A model generated the notes under the pieces. That model was not told the DNA's origin. It made no database searches and saw only the letters and a list, made by a program, of their open reading frames with translations. The translations under genes and the position numbers were made by a program. A stretch of DNA of 64,000 nt from Herminiimonas contaminans (GTDB taxonomy: Bacteria; Pseudomonadota; Gammaproteobacteria; Burkholderiales; Burkholderiaceae_D): positions 1-64,000 of the forward strand of contig NZ_JADOEL010000017.1 of the NCBI RefSeq assembly GCF_015645465.1, in the 5' to 3' direction. Positions within the stretch are counted from its first letter, which is position 1, and each line of letters begins with the position of its first letter. Shown in pieces: positions 15,982-25,192 of this stretch.

Positions 15982-16527
15982 CAATAGTAAAAACAAACTC
16001 TTACTGGATGACCTGCGGAACTAGGGCGACGCAATAACAAAAATTACCCGTGGCTTTTTCGGTGTAGATGTCCGCTATTGGCCGATAGCAGACGGCCATA
16101 ACTCGCATAGGAAGCCTTCGCCGCCGCTAAACTCAGGGAATGTCTTAAATAGTTAGTCGACTTCAAACCGCTAGGTTGTCGCCATCAACCGAGGAATTTC
16201 TGAACATTCAGTGGATGAAAAGATTCCCTCGGACAGTAAGTAAAACGCTCACCGCGGACGTTTTGGTATCCGAACCGATTCCTTTTGTTCTTCGCAAACG
16301 CGAGATAGAAAATTGAAAGATAGAGTTTTATATAAAAGAGAAGTGCAATTGCTTAAATCTGTTGTGTATTAAAAAAACTACAAGTCAAAAAAATTATTTG
16401 ATCAACTAATGTCTTTTTTGGGCCGGAAAGCGAAGCCCAGAAAACCTGAATTTTTTGCATCCACGCTTGCATCCATCCTCAGAATGAAAACATAAAAACA
16501 CATATGAAATAAGGTTTTCAGACGATT

Positions 16528-16550
16528 ATTCGATTCCGGCTCTCGCACCA
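16528..16550 (+). other. tRNA 3'-end-like fragment (possible att scar)
   Basis: The sequence ATTCGATTCCGGCTCTCGC followed by ACCA looks like a T-loop, half a T-stem, a 3' acceptor strand and CCA. The acceptor strand would fit a tRNA-Leu starting GCGAGAG. No 5' half exists upstream and counting back from CCA leaves the T-loop one base out of register, so it is not a functional tRNA. Such 3' fragments are left by integrases that recombine in tRNA genes. A terminator follows directly. Confidence 0.5.
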
Positions 16551-16562
16551 ATAAGTCATATC

Positions 16563-16598
16563 AAAAACCCGTTTGTCTTCTGACATAACGGGTTTTTT
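16563..16598 (+). terminator. Rho-independent terminator after tRNA-like scar
   Basis: The arms AAAAACCCGTT (16563-16573) and AACGGGTTTTTT (16587-16598) enclose a 13-base loop and end in a T-run. It has no intact gene in front of it on the plus strand, which fits a terminator orphaned from a tRNA gene. Confidence 0.85.
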
Positions 16599-16822
16599 GT
16601 TATTCAAGTCATTCTGCATTCTGCATATTGCATAATGACTCCAGCCCTCCTGAACCACACTTCAGTTCCGACATTAGCGCGCATCGATAAGCGACATGCT
16701 TATCTCCTCATAGAACAAAGCTTTCAGATCAAGCGCACTAAAACAAAAGTGCGGATAGAAGTAAATCTACAAAACCTCGTTTCCAAATAGTAATATGCGA
16801 TGAAACATCTATAGGTGTAGCC

Positions 16823-18664
16823 ATGGCCACTCTCATCCCTGCAATCGGTGCGTGTAAGTCCCGCATGACTAGCGGCGAAAAACGTTTGGCCGAACGCTTA
16901 GAAGAAAAGCTTGAGGACGATTACCTGTGCTGGTATGACGTATCGATCGGCGAGAAGACGCGGCACCCGGATTTCGTTATCTTTCATCCCAGTCGTGGCT
17001 TGCTGGTAATCGAGGTCAAGGATTGGAAACTCACGTCCATCCAGAGCATAGACAAACAAAGCGTTGTTCTTCACACCGACCATGGCATCAAACATGAATT
17101 GAATCCGCTAGAGCAAGCGCGACAATACATGTATGTCATAACCAATAAACTCGAACGTGATCCACAGTTAATTTGGCCAAACGGATCGTTAAAAGGAAAG
17201 CCAGCCTTCCCTTATGGGCATGGCGTGGCATTGACCAACATTGACCGTAAGCAGTTCGATGATCACAACATGGAGAATGTGCTACCGGCACATCTTGTCA
17301 TTTGCAAAGACGAAATGACACAAAGTGTTGACGCCGAAGAATTTCAAAAACGCCTGTGGGATATGTTCCCGTACAAGTTTGCACGCACACTTTCGTTGCC
17401 CCAAATCGACCGCGTGCGCTGGCACATGTTTCCAGAAATTCGCATCCCTGCACAGGCGGATATATTTTCAGACAACAGCCAAAAAGAAATTGAAATCCCA
17501 GATGTATTGCGCGTCATGGATATCCAGCAGGAACAACTGGCACGTAGCCTAGGCGAAGGACATCGTGTCATTCATGGAGTAGCCGGATCAGGTAAGACAC
17601 TAATCCTAGGCTACCGAGCAGAACATCTGGCAAAAATGTGCCAACGCCCCATACTCGTACTTTGCTATAACAAGACGCTGGCGGCCAAGCTTGCCAGCAC
17701 TATGGCGACCAAGGGATTACAGAACAAAGTCAATGTCGTCAATTTTCATGCCTGGTGTGTGAGGCAATTAAAAGCTTATAACGTAGGCATGCCACCAAAT
17801 AATACCGATATGGATGGCTTCTTCGAAGCTTGTATCGAAAAAGTTATTCGATCCGTCGATCAAAAGTTGATCCCGTCAGCTCAATATGATGCTGTGCTTA
17901 TCGATGAAGGACATGACTTTAGAGCAGAATGGCTCAAATTGGTGGTACAGATGATTCATCCTGATACGAATTCATTGCTGGTGTTATATGACGATGCACA
18001 ATCGATTTATAACGGCCCCAAGAAATTACGTTTCTCGTTTTCCAGCGTTGGGGTACAGGCTAAAGGCCGTACAACCATACTCAAATTAAATTATCGTAAC
18101 ACCGCTGAAATCCTGGCAGTCGCGCGTGCCTTCGCCGACGACTTGCTCTCCACGAAAGACACTGAAGAAGATCAAATGCCAACGGTACAACCCATGAGCA
18201 CAGGGCGACATGGACCGAAGCCATTACTCATTAAGTTTCCGAAATTGAGCGCTGAGATTGAGCACTTGGCCGAAAGACTAATCAACGCCAACAAAACGGG
18301 AATGCCCTGGAGTCAGATGGCAGTAATTTATCGAAATTACGGCATCGGCAAGGAAGTAAGTCAGGCACTTAACCGCAAAGGTATTCCCTTCGAATGGCAA
18401 CAAGACAAGAATAAAAAATTCGACCTAAATCACGAGAGTGTAAAAATCGTGACTATGCACAGCAGCAAAGGATTGGAGTTTCCATTAGTTTGCATTCCCG
18501 CTGTCGGAACCACTACAAAGCACGTAGAACCAGAAGAAGACGAGGCACGATTGCTTTATGTAGCGATGACACGAGCAACACATGAGTTAGTAATGACATA
18601 TGGAGAAGATTCAATGATTACAGGGAAGATGCAAAGGGCAATGACGACCTTAAATTTCATTTGA
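16823..18664 (+). CDS. NERD nuclease-domain / UvrD-type SF1 helicase
   Basis: A 613-residue protein. Residues 15-110 are a nuclease-related (NERD) domain with a PD-(D/E)xK-like core: D50, E64 and K66 in VIEVKDW. The SF1 helicase part has Walker A GVAGSGKT at 252-259, Walker B LIDEGHDF near 355, the UvrD_C_2 motif VKIVTMHSSKGLEFP, and motif VI LLYVAMTRATHELVM. It should unwind and possibly cut DNA in an ATP-dependent way. It stands alone, next to a tRNA-like scar and in AT-rich DNA, which suggests transfer. Stand-alone NERD helicases occur in some defence loci, but no partner gene is visible here. Confidence 0.9.
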   Translation: MATLIPAIGACKSRMTSGEKRLAERLEEKLEDDYLCWYDVSIGEKTRHPDFVIFHPSRGLLVIEVKDWKLTSIQSIDKQSVVLHTDHGIKHELNPLEQARQYMYVITNKLERDPQLIWPNGSLKGKPAFPYGHGVALTNIDRKQFDDHNMENVLPAHLVICKDEMTQSVDAEEFQKRLWDMFPYKFARTLSLPQIDRVRWHMFPEIRIPAQADIFSDNSQKEIEIPDVLRVMDIQQEQLARSLGEGHRVIHGVAGSGKTLILGYRAEHLAKMCQRPILVLCYNKTLAAKLASTMATKGLQNKVNVVNFHAWCVRQLKAYNVGMPPNNTDMDGFFEACIEKVIRSVDQKLIPSAQYDAVLIDEGHDFRAEWLKLVVQMIHPDTNSLLVLYDDAQSIYNGPKKLRFSFSSVGVQAKGRTTILKLNYRNTAEILAVARAFADDLLSTKDTEEDQMPTVQPMSTGRHGPKPLLIKFPKLSAEIEHLAERLINANKTGMPWSQMAVIYRNYGIGKEVSQALNRKGIPFEWQQDKNKKFDLNHESVKIVTMHSSKGLEFPLVCIPAVGTTTKHVEPEEDEARLLYVAMTRATHELVMTYGEDSMITGKMQRAMTTLNFI

Positions 18665-18691
18665 TATCTAATCTGGCCTAAAGTCTGAGAC

Positions 18692-18730
18692 AAATAAAAT
18701 CGCTCCTACTTTGCAAGAGCGATTTTATTT
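18692..18730. terminator. Bidirectional terminator
   Basis: AAATAAAATCGCTC (18692-18705) pairs with GAGCGATTTTATTT (18717-18730) around an 11-base loop, with T-runs on both strands. It separates the convergent helicase gene and the RcsB-like regulator gene. Confidence 0.9.
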
Positions 18731-18756
18731 TTGAGTGGCAATATTCAGATTAATGC

Positions 18757-19407
18757 TCACTGAAACAAGCCCGTCTCCAGACAAAACGCAATCAACTCCT
18801 GATCCGTCTTCACATTCAGCTTGTGCATGGCGGCGATTTTCTGACCACTGACAGTCTTGATACTGCGATTCAAATGCAAGGCCACCTGCATGATGGGCTT
18901 GCCCTGTATGAAGTAGCGCAAGACTTCAAACTCCTTGGGCGACAGGCTGTTAATCCTCTCACCGATGAACTTGGTGCGTTCATTCGCCTTGCTATCCTTT
19001 TGAAAACCGGGCGGGAAGTATTTACGCCCGAGTCGCAGTATATGCAAGGCGGCGATGAATTCAGCCGGATCGTCACTCTTCCTGACAACTGCATACACAC
19101 CGGCATCGTAAAGTGCAGAGATGATCATCGGATTGGACATCATGGTCACGATCAGTATCTTGGTTTGCGGGAAATGCCTGATCAGATACTTGATCAGACG
19201 TATGCCATCGCCATAGACATCATCGCCCGGCATCGAGTAATCAGTAATGAATATCTCGGCTGGATTCTCGCGCGCCAGTGCTATCAAGGCACTGGAACTG
19301 GACACCGCACCTGTCAGTTCAAAACTGGTGTCTTTTTCCACTAGGTCTCGTAATCCCATCAAAATCAAAGGATGGTCATCAGCAATAATGACGGTCTGTT
19401 TTTTCAT
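18757..19407 (-). CDS. RcsB-like response regulator (REC-LuxR HTH)
   Basis: A 216-residue response regulator. The receiver domain has the acidic pocket D10/D11, phosphoacceptor D56 in ITDYSMPGDD and a lysine in VVRKSDD. A LuxR-type helix-turn-helix follows (LSPKEFEVLRYFIQG to KTVSGQKIAAMHKL). The D56 context and the YGDGIRLIKYL stretch closely resemble enterobacterial RcsB. I use the ATG at 19407, behind an AGGTG site; a GTG at 19419 is in frame. It is the last gene of a three-gene phosphorelay set. Confidence 0.92.
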   Translation of the reverse strand: MKKQTVIIADDHPLILMGLRDLVEKDTSFELTGAVSSSSALIALARENPAEIFITDYSMPGDDVYGDGIRLIKYLIRHFPQTKILIVTMMSNPMIISALYDAGVYAVVRKSDDPAEFIAALHILRLGRKYFPPGFQKDSKANERTKFIGERINSLSPKEFEVLRYFIQGKPIMQVALHLNRSIKTVSGQKIAAMHKLNVKTDQELIAFCLETGLFQ

Positions 19408-19433
19408 AACAATAATCACCTACTATGGTTAAA

Positions 19434-19925
19434 TTAAATCGTGTGTTGCCACTGCACCATGCGCATTAAATCCTGCGCCAGTTCCTTGATGTCTTTTTTC
19501 AGTTCATCTTCCATACCTAGCAAGCCCCCTGTTCTTCCTAACAATTCACATCGTTGCGCAAACTCCGTCATGCCGACGGCAACCAATGCACCATGCATAC
19601 GGTGCAACATGCTCAGCACCGCCCTTGTGCGATCTTCTTGCAATGCCTGATTCAAAATACCCAGGTCTTCTTCCATGGTTTGTACAAAGACCTCACGGTA
19701 TCTGGCGGGCACTTCCACATAAAATTGCGGTGTGTATATAAGTTCTTTGGTATTTCCCATCGCCTTCCTGCAAGCTGCATCCCTTCTCTGCTGATTTCTT
19801 TTACGTATGCGAGAGAGCACATAGGCAAATCCGGACAACAGCAAGGCAATCGCCGCGCATAACAATAGCCAGAACTTGTCACTGGAAAAGTTCCCATACG
19901 AACTGAATTGAATTGCAATCGACAT
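19434..19925 (-). CDS. Membrane-anchored histidine phosphotransfer (Hpt) protein
   Basis: A 163-residue protein with one transmembrane helix (about 18-38) and a cytoplasmic Hpt helical bundle. The phosphorylated histidine is H108 in LHRMHGAL; the usual HxxKG reads HRMHG, so the lysine is replaced. It should shuttle phosphate between the hybrid kinase encoded just upstream (4-bp gap) and the RcsB-like regulator encoded downstream. Function matches RcsD, though RcsD is much larger; here the membrane anchor replaces the RcsD sensory part. Confidence 0.85.
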   Translation of the reverse strand: MSIAIQFSSYGNFSSDKFWLLLCAAIALLLSGFAYVLSRIRKRNQQRRDAACRKAMGNTKELIYTPQFYVEVPARYREVFVQTMEEDLGILNQALQEDRTRAVLSMLHRMHGALVAVGMTEFAQRCELLGRTGGLLGMEDELKKDIKELAQDLMRMVQWQHTI

Positions 19926-19929
19926 ACTC

Positions 19930-22743
19930 TTATCCTTGTATGCTTTGCAGCTCAGCTTGCAGAACAGCGATAGACAGGGGCTTGGTCAACACCCTGTTCA
20001 TGCCGACCGCCAGACAACGTTGCTCATCTTCCGGAATCGCATTGGCGGTAATGCCAAAGATAGGTTTGCGATATTCCATCTTGCGCAAACGCTCAGTCAG
20101 TTCATAACCATCAACCACGGGCATATTTACATCAGTCAATATGATGTCGAACTCCATCAGGTCTGCACGATCCAGCGCTTCGCGCCCGTTGCCGGCAAAC
20201 TCGACTTCGCAACCCAGATGCGACAGTTGCTCTTTCAAAATCATGCGGTTAATGGGGTTGTCTTCCACCGTCAGTATGCGTAGCTCCATAGGCGCAGCCT
20301 GCGGCTCCACTTCCGTGGTTTCTATGACATCGTGCAGACGCTGCACGCGATCGATTGCTTTTGCGATCGCCCGCACGCTGTAGATATGTACCAACTGCGA
20401 TTTATTCTTCGCATCATCATCCAGCGATGATCCGGGCAGCTTTGCTACGATGCGTGGCCCGCTCCATGCAATCCCGCCCTGTTTCCTGGATGACGCGATA
20501 TCCAGCAGGATGGCTTTACCGTCGTCCTGATGCAGCGCCTTGTCATAGCGTATGGCAGCGCCTCCCCACGCTGCCAACCAGCCACATATGTTTGCAGACA
20601 GATCGCGGAAACCTGAGTGCACGTATAGCTTTACATCATCAAGAACCGGCACATCTTGCGATACAGCACTCTTGTTGATCGGTAGCGACAAGGTCAAAGA
20701 GAAGATGCTGCCCACCCCGGGCTGACTGGTCGCATCCATAGTGCCACCCAGGATTTGGGCAAAGCGCCAGCAAATCGATAAGCCCAGGCCTGTGCCATTT
20801 TTCAGCAAGGCATCCTGCTCGACCTGATAGAACGGTTCAAATATATGCACCAGATCTTCTGAGGCTATGCCACGCCCGGTGTCTTCCACCCGTATGGCCA
20901 GCGTCACCATGTCATCCGTTGTAGCCAGCAACTCTGACCGGACGACGACGCGCCCTGTTTGGGTAAACTTGATGGCGTTGGTCATCAGGTTGTTGAGTAT
21001 CTGCTTGACCCGTATCACGTCACCGATCAAGGCATCCGGTATGCGGGGGTCAGGCAGGCTGTAGATATCCAGCGATTTACGTTCCGCCCGCGCGGCATAG
21101 ACCGCGACCACTTCCTCGACCAGCGCCACGGGTGAGAACGAGCTTGCTTCAAGCTTTACCTGACCAGCTTCTATCCTCGAAATATCGAGCGTATCGCTCA
21201 CCACATTCAAAAGAATCGACGACGACTGTTGCATCGCGTTCAGATACATCCTTTGCTGGTTCGTCACCGTAGTCATGGAAAACAATTCCAGTGCACCCAA
21301 CATGCCATACAAAGGTGTACGCAATTCGTGGCTCATCGTGGTAAGAAAAATCGTCTTGGCCGTATTCGCTTCATCGGCACTGATCTTTGCCTGCAGCAAT
21401 GACGTCTCTATCCGTTTATGTGCTGTTATATCAATGAAAGCACATAGCAAGACTTCCTCACCACGGTAACGCGTAGGTGCTATCGTCAGGTAGACGTCGC
21501 GGCCATCACGCAAAATCATTTCCCTGTCTTTGTCGCCGTAAGGATTAGTCAGTACCTTCGCTTGCCAGTCCTCCTCACCGTCCAGCCAGCTACGCGTCAA
21601 TTCATTCGCCAGGGCCACGCTGCCGTTTTCACGCCGCAATACACACAGAGCCACCGGCGCGGTTTCTATCATGGTCTGGCTAAAGGAAGCCATATCCAGC
21701 AAGGCATCGTATTGCTTGGTCGCTGGAACAATCAGGTAATCACGGATATAGCGCATACCGAGGAATACTGCCGCTATGAGCAAGGCACAAAGAAGCAGCG
21801 CAAGCTGGATAGCCACTCTGCCGTCGTATAGCAAGTGACCTATGGGTATGTAATAGACTAAATTCCAGCCCGCTTCGCCTACCCGTTTGTTAAGTGCCAT
21901 GTAGTCGGGCCAAAAATTATTGCCGTACAAACCGAAGGCATCTTGCTGAAAGCTTTTCCTGAATTGCTCCGGCATTTCCAACTGAGGCACGCTCTGCAGA
22001 ACTGCGTCCTGATTCTGATCCAGCAAGACATAGCTGCTGCCATGGATACTGGGGAATTCAATCCCGCTATCTATGCTGTGCAACTCCAGCCCTAACCAGC
22101 CAGCTGCAGGTTGCCTAGGATCCAGCAGGCTGAATATATAAAGACTGTCACGCATTTTTCCGGACACATCCAGCCACACCATTTTTTGCACTTGCGACTT
22201 ATCAGCGGCAAGCTCTACCTTCATCAATTCCTGCTCTATCAGTTTCGCTTGCTGTGGATTCACAATTGCATCCGGGCTCTCGGCAGGCCAGATAGAAGTG
22301 GTCTTTATGCCCTGCCGCGGCAAGAAATGAATCAGACGTGTATACGCCGAGCTGATTGCGTGCAGGTCACGCTTGGTAAGCAGTAAAGCCCAGCTGCTTG
22401 CAGGATCTCCGCTTGGTAGCGGCGCAGCCATCACGCCATCACCTTTCATTTCAGCATAGAGATGTAGGGATGGTGAAGATGCAGGTATACGTATCGCGGA
22501 ATTCTTAAGAGAGCGCAATAATTCTTCACGCTGATCGAAATAAATCTGCGCACTATAGGCAGCAGCATTCATCTGCCGCCGGTGGACAGATACCAGGTTA
22601 CTGAAGTGCCAGTACAAGAACAGCGCTGTACCGGCGACTATACAAAGCAACAACGCTAACGCTAAAAATTTCAGGAGTGCCGCCGGCGCACCAGGTGCCA
22701 ACGACGGATAATTGTCACTCCCTTTTTTCCTCTTATTTGTCAT
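19930..22743 (-). CDS. RcsC-like hybrid sensor histidine kinase
   Basis: A 937-residue membrane kinase. A first membrane helix near residues 25-45, a periplasmic sensory domain of about 280 residues and a second helix (LALLLCALLIAAVFLGM) come first. Then a PAS-like region, HisKA with TMSHELRTPLYGM, HATPase with GRG and GTGLGLSICWR, a degenerate receiver-like domain (VKLYVHSGFRDLSANICGW, no phosphoacceptor apparent) and a full C-terminal receiver with ILTDVNMPVVDG. The order matches RcsC with its ABL domain. ATG at 22743 is preferred; an in-frame TTG at 22812 adds 23 residues. It forms an operon with the Hpt and regulator genes. Confidence 0.9.
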   Translation of the reverse strand: MTNKRKKGSDNYPSLAPGAPAALLKFLALALLLCIVAGTALFLYWHFSNLVSVHRRQMNAAAYSAQIYFDQREELLRSLKNSAIRIPASSPSLHLYAEMKGDGVMAAPLPSGDPASSWALLLTKRDLHAISSAYTRLIHFLPRQGIKTTSIWPAESPDAIVNPQQAKLIEQELMKVELAADKSQVQKMVWLDVSGKMRDSLYIFSLLDPRQPAAGWLGLELHSIDSGIEFPSIHGSSYVLLDQNQDAVLQSVPQLEMPEQFRKSFQQDAFGLYGNNFWPDYMALNKRVGEAGWNLVYYIPIGHLLYDGRVAIQLALLLCALLIAAVFLGMRYIRDYLIVPATKQYDALLDMASFSQTMIETAPVALCVLRRENGSVALANELTRSWLDGEEDWQAKVLTNPYGDKDREMILRDGRDVYLTIAPTRYRGEEVLLCAFIDITAHKRIETSLLQAKISADEANTAKTIFLTTMSHELRTPLYGMLGALELFSMTTVTNQQRMYLNAMQQSSSILLNVVSDTLDISRIEAGQVKLEASSFSPVALVEEVVAVYAARAERKSLDIYSLPDPRIPDALIGDVIRVKQILNNLMTNAIKFTQTGRVVVRSELLATTDDMVTLAIRVEDTGRGIASEDLVHIFEPFYQVEQDALLKNGTGLGLSICWRFAQILGGTMDATSQPGVGSIFSLTLSLPINKSAVSQDVPVLDDVKLYVHSGFRDLSANICGWLAAWGGAAIRYDKALHQDDGKAILLDIASSRKQGGIAWSGPRIVAKLPGSSLDDDAKNKSQLVHIYSVRAIAKAIDRVQRLHDVIETTEVEPQAAPMELRILTVEDNPINRMILKEQLSHLGCEVEFAGNGREALDRADLMEFDIILTDVNMPVVDGYELTERLRKMEYRKPIFGITANAIPEDEQRCLAVGMNRVLTKPLSIAVLQAELQSIQG

Positions 22744-23279
22744 TGAGATCAGTCTAGGGAGAATAAACTTGATACGTACCAAGATTAGTCTTGATCGACT
22801 ACTACGTCCCAATTAACGGAGAATGATCGTTCGATTATTTGCGCATCCGTTAACGCTTTTGCATCTTCATTGCCATATTCAAATTCCCGTACGACATTTT
22901 CAGTACAAACGTGCAGACCATCGTCATATTTCTAAACGCGTGACATCTGTAATCTGAAAACATTTATGCGGCATGCGCACTGACTATGCATATGCAAACG
23001 AGCAGCGCGAGCAATGGAAAGAACATCGATGCAGCATCGATGAGGTGAAATGCAGGAAGAGTGATGGAGCGCGGACAGAAATGAAGTAAGAACTTGCGCC
23101 AGCTACAGACAAGCAATTCAGCAGAGTTTTTAAGTCGCTACCAGTACGACTGGACGCAACATCCAACAGCATGCGTGTAGAAGTGACACAGCCAGCGGGG
23201 CTAGCGCTGGCTGTGCCTATCATGCTCACCATCCGGCACGCTTATGAGCACGCACCGGATGACGACCAGATACCCGTCA
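22744..23279. other. Intergenic region between hmp and the hybrid kinase gene
   Basis: Both flanking genes are on the minus strand, so this holds the 3' end of the hmp transcript and the kinase promoter. Apart from the hairpin at 23187-23215 I see no feature. An 82-codon minus-strand frame (22984-23232) lacks a ribosome site and family resemblance. Confidence 0.6.
23187..23215 (-). terminator. Hairpin downstream of hmp
   Basis: CACAGCCAGCG (23187-23197) and CGCTGGCTGTG (23205-23215) are perfect 11-bp complements around a 7-base loop, 65 bp beyond the hmp stop. No T-run follows on the minus strand, so it may stabilise the mRNA 3' end or mark a Rho-dependent stop. Confidence 0.55.
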
Positions 23280-24482
23280 TCAGATTAGATGATCCAGCAT
23301 GTCCGGACCAAAGACTTCACGATGCAAGTTCTTGACCGGCACACCAGAAGCTACCAGATCCGCCCATTGTGTTTGCATGAAAGGCAAAGGACCGCACATA
23401 TACACTTTGGTATTGGCAACATCCCATTGCGGTAGTTTCTTCAGCTGCATACGACCCGGCAAAGCATGTGCACTGCTTTGTTCAGCGGCCTCTTCTTCAT
23501 AGAAGGTCACGCTCTGCAGATTAGGCATCAGCGCCGCTGCTTTTGCAATATCTGCACGATGCGGATGATGACTTGCATTGCGTGCGGCATGCGCAAAGAT
23601 CACACGTCTTTGTGGCGCCACATAAGCAATGCGGTTCAACGCCGAAATCATAGGCGTGATGCCGACGCCTGCCGACAACAGAACAATAGGCTCTTCGCTA
23701 TCGGTATCCGGTGTGAAGTCACCGAATGGCTTGCTGACCGACAGCACGCTGCCCACTTGTACATGGTCGTGCAACCAATTGGAAACCATACCGGCGGGTG
23801 TTTCCTTGCCAGCGACTTCGCGCTTGACCGAGATGCGCAAGTGGCGATGATCCGGCGCATCCGACAAGCTGTACTGACGTAGCTGGCGCAGACCATGCGA
23901 CAGGTGCACTGCCACGCTGACATACTGGCCTGGACGGAATGCAGGTGTAGTGCTGCCATCCTTGGGTACCAGCGTGAACGATTTGACCTGCTCGCTTTCC
24001 TGTTCGACTGCCGTGACGTTCATCTCGAACAGATCACCCGGGTTCACACCAGCAGCAGCATACAGACGGCTTTCTTCGTCGATCAGCGCTTGTGCCAGGA
24101 TGCCATAGGCTTCTGCCCACGCCGCGATAAGTTCTGGCGTGGCGGCATCGCCCAGCACTTGCTTGATCGCGCCCAGCAAATGCTCGCCGACTATCGGATA
24201 GTGCGCAGCAGTCACGCCCAGCGACACATGCTTATGCACGATGCGCGAGATAACAGGTGCCAACGCGGAAGGGTTATCGATGTTGGCAGCATAGGCAAAT
24301 ACGGCAGAAGCCAGCGACTGCTGCTGCGCACCGTTAGCCTGGTTGCCAGCATTAAAAATATTGTGCAGCTGCGGGTGTGAGATAAACAGGTTTTTGTAAA
24401 AGGCCTGGGTAATGGCCAAACCATGTTCACGCAGGACAGGAACACTGGCGTCTATATAAGGACGGGATGCTGCAGACAACAT
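23280..24482 (-). CDS. hmp: Flavohaemoprotein nitric oxide dioxygenase
   Basis: A 400-residue flavohaemoglobin that oxidises NO to nitrate with O2 and NAD(P)H. The globin domain (1-140) has the proximal haem histidine H85 in IVHKHVSLG and an aromatic/glutamine distal pocket. A ferredoxin-reductase FAD domain (RPGQYVSVAV, RQYSLSD) and an NAD domain (LLSAGVGITPMISAL, VYMCGPLPFM) follow. The ATG at 24482 has AGGAGTG in front. A longer in-frame start at 24512 would place coding inside the NsrR operator and is rejected. The repressor gene nsrR lies directly upstream. Confidence 0.97.
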   Translation of the reverse strand: MLSAASRPYIDASVPVLREHGLAITQAFYKNLFISHPQLHNIFNAGNQANGAQQQSLASAVFAYAANIDNPSALAPVISRIVHKHVSLGVTAAHYPIVGEHLLGAIKQVLGDAATPELIAAWAEAYGILAQALIDEESRLYAAAGVNPGDLFEMNVTAVEQESEQVKSFTLVPKDGSTTPAFRPGQYVSVAVHLSHGLRQLRQYSLSDAPDHRHLRISVKREVAGKETPAGMVSNWLHDHVQVGSVLSVSKPFGDFTPDTDSEEPIVLLSAGVGITPMISALNRIAYVAPQRRVIFAHAARNASHHPHRADIAKAAALMPNLQSVTFYEEEAAEQSSAHALPGRMQLKKLPQWDVANTKVYMCGPLPFMQTQWADLVASGVPVKNLHREVFGPDMLDHLI

Positions 24483-24492
24483 AATCACTCCT

Positions 24493-24515
24493 ATGATGCA
24501 TTTAAAATGCAACTT
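24493..24515 (-). promoter_or_regulatory. NsrR operator upstream of hmp
   Basis: The 23-bp site matches the NsrR palindrome at 20 of 23 positions, with the core TGCATTTAAAATGCA (two TGCA blocks 7 bp apart). It ends 10 bp before the hmp start codon, placing it over the promoter/leader. NO binding to the NsrR cluster would release hmp. Confidence 0.88.
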
Positions 24516-24568
24516 TAAACTTATTAAAAAGGGCCCGATCCAGGCCCGACCATACCAACCAATTCAAC

Positions 24569-25027
24569 TTATGCGATAGCTGCGCGATCCATCAGGAAAT
24601 TGCGATGCATCATGACGATGTGCTCACCCGTATTACCGGAAACAATATCGGCCAGCGTGTACTCATCCATCGCATTGTAGAAAGCATCAACACCTATCTT
24701 CAAGGCATTGCGCAAACGACAATCCCCAGAAAGACGGCAGCCTATCCCTTCACAATCGATGGCTTCGTCATCACCTTCCAGCACGCGCAGGATGCTGCCT
24801 ATATGCAGCGACTCCGGACTGGCAGCCAGACTGATACCGCCGTTACGTCCACGCACAGCATCTATCCAGCCCATCTTTGCCATCATGCCAACTACTTTGA
24901 CCAGATGGTTATGCGGCACATCGAACTGCATCGCGACCTCTGCCACTGTAACCGACGGGCTGCGCGACTCCCGTGCCAAATACATCAGCACTCGCAATCC
25001 TATGTCCGAAAACCGGGTCAGTTTCAT
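24569..25027 (-). CDS. nsrR: NO-sensing Rrf2-family repressor NsrR
   Basis: A 152-residue winged-helix repressor. The N-terminal HTH is followed by three cluster-ligating cysteines, C92, C97 and C103 (DCEGIGCRLSGDC), spaced as in characterised NsrR proteins. It holds an iron-sulfur cluster that reacts with NO, relieving repression of NO-detoxifying genes. It is transcribed in the same direction as hmp, 86 bp upstream of it, with a GC-rich inverted repeat (GGGCC/GGCCC, near 24532) between. A second NsrR-like box in front of nsrR suggests autoregulation. Confidence 0.95.
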   Translation of the reverse strand: MKLTRFSDIGLRVLMYLARESRSPSVTVAEVAMQFDVPHNHLVKVVGMMAKMGWIDAVRGRNGGISLAASPESLHIGSILRVLEGDDEAIDCEGIGCRLSGDCRLRNALKIGVDAFYNAMDEYTLADIVSGNTGEHIVMMHRNFLMDRAAIA

Positions 25028-25061
25028 AAGCTATCGCTCTCCAGTGATACACATTCTATTA

Positions 25062-25084
25062 AATATGCATATTGAACGCAACAT
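25062..25084 (-). promoter_or_regulatory. Candidate NsrR box upstream of nsrR
   Basis: A 23-bp window matches the NsrR consensus at 17 of 23 positions, including one perfect TGCA and one CGCA at the proper 7-bp spacing. It lies 35 bp before the nsrR start, consistent with weak autorepression. Confidence 0.55.
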
Positions 25085-25192
25085 ATTTGATTCCCTGACG
25101 TCGTTTCCTTGCCGCAGCGCAGCAGCGAAAACCGCTCATCAGCAAATATCCGGATGCTAGAATGCAGACACATCTGTCAATAGGGAAACATC

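Larger units (their letters stand above)
15982..16822. other. 841-bp gene-free, AT-rich stretch
   Basis: No coding frame with family resemblance or ribosome site is visible on either strand. It contains a compact palindromic patch at 16071-16098 (GCTAT/ATAGC and TGGCCG/CGGCCA stems) reminiscent of decayed proteobacterial intergenic repeats, a tRNA 3'-end-like scar at 16528-16550 and a terminator at 16563-16598. The last 200 bp presumably hold the promoter of the helicase gene. Overall it looks like the worn edge of a former integration site. Confidence 0.6.

Noticed and set aside
16501-16550. Complete tRNA-Leu gene
   Set aside because: Only the 3' end exists; no anticodon or D-arm upstream, and the T-arm is one base out of register.
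22984-23232. 82-codon minus-strand frame between hmp and the kinase gene
   Set aside because: Overlaps the hairpin, lacks a ribosome site and shows no family features.
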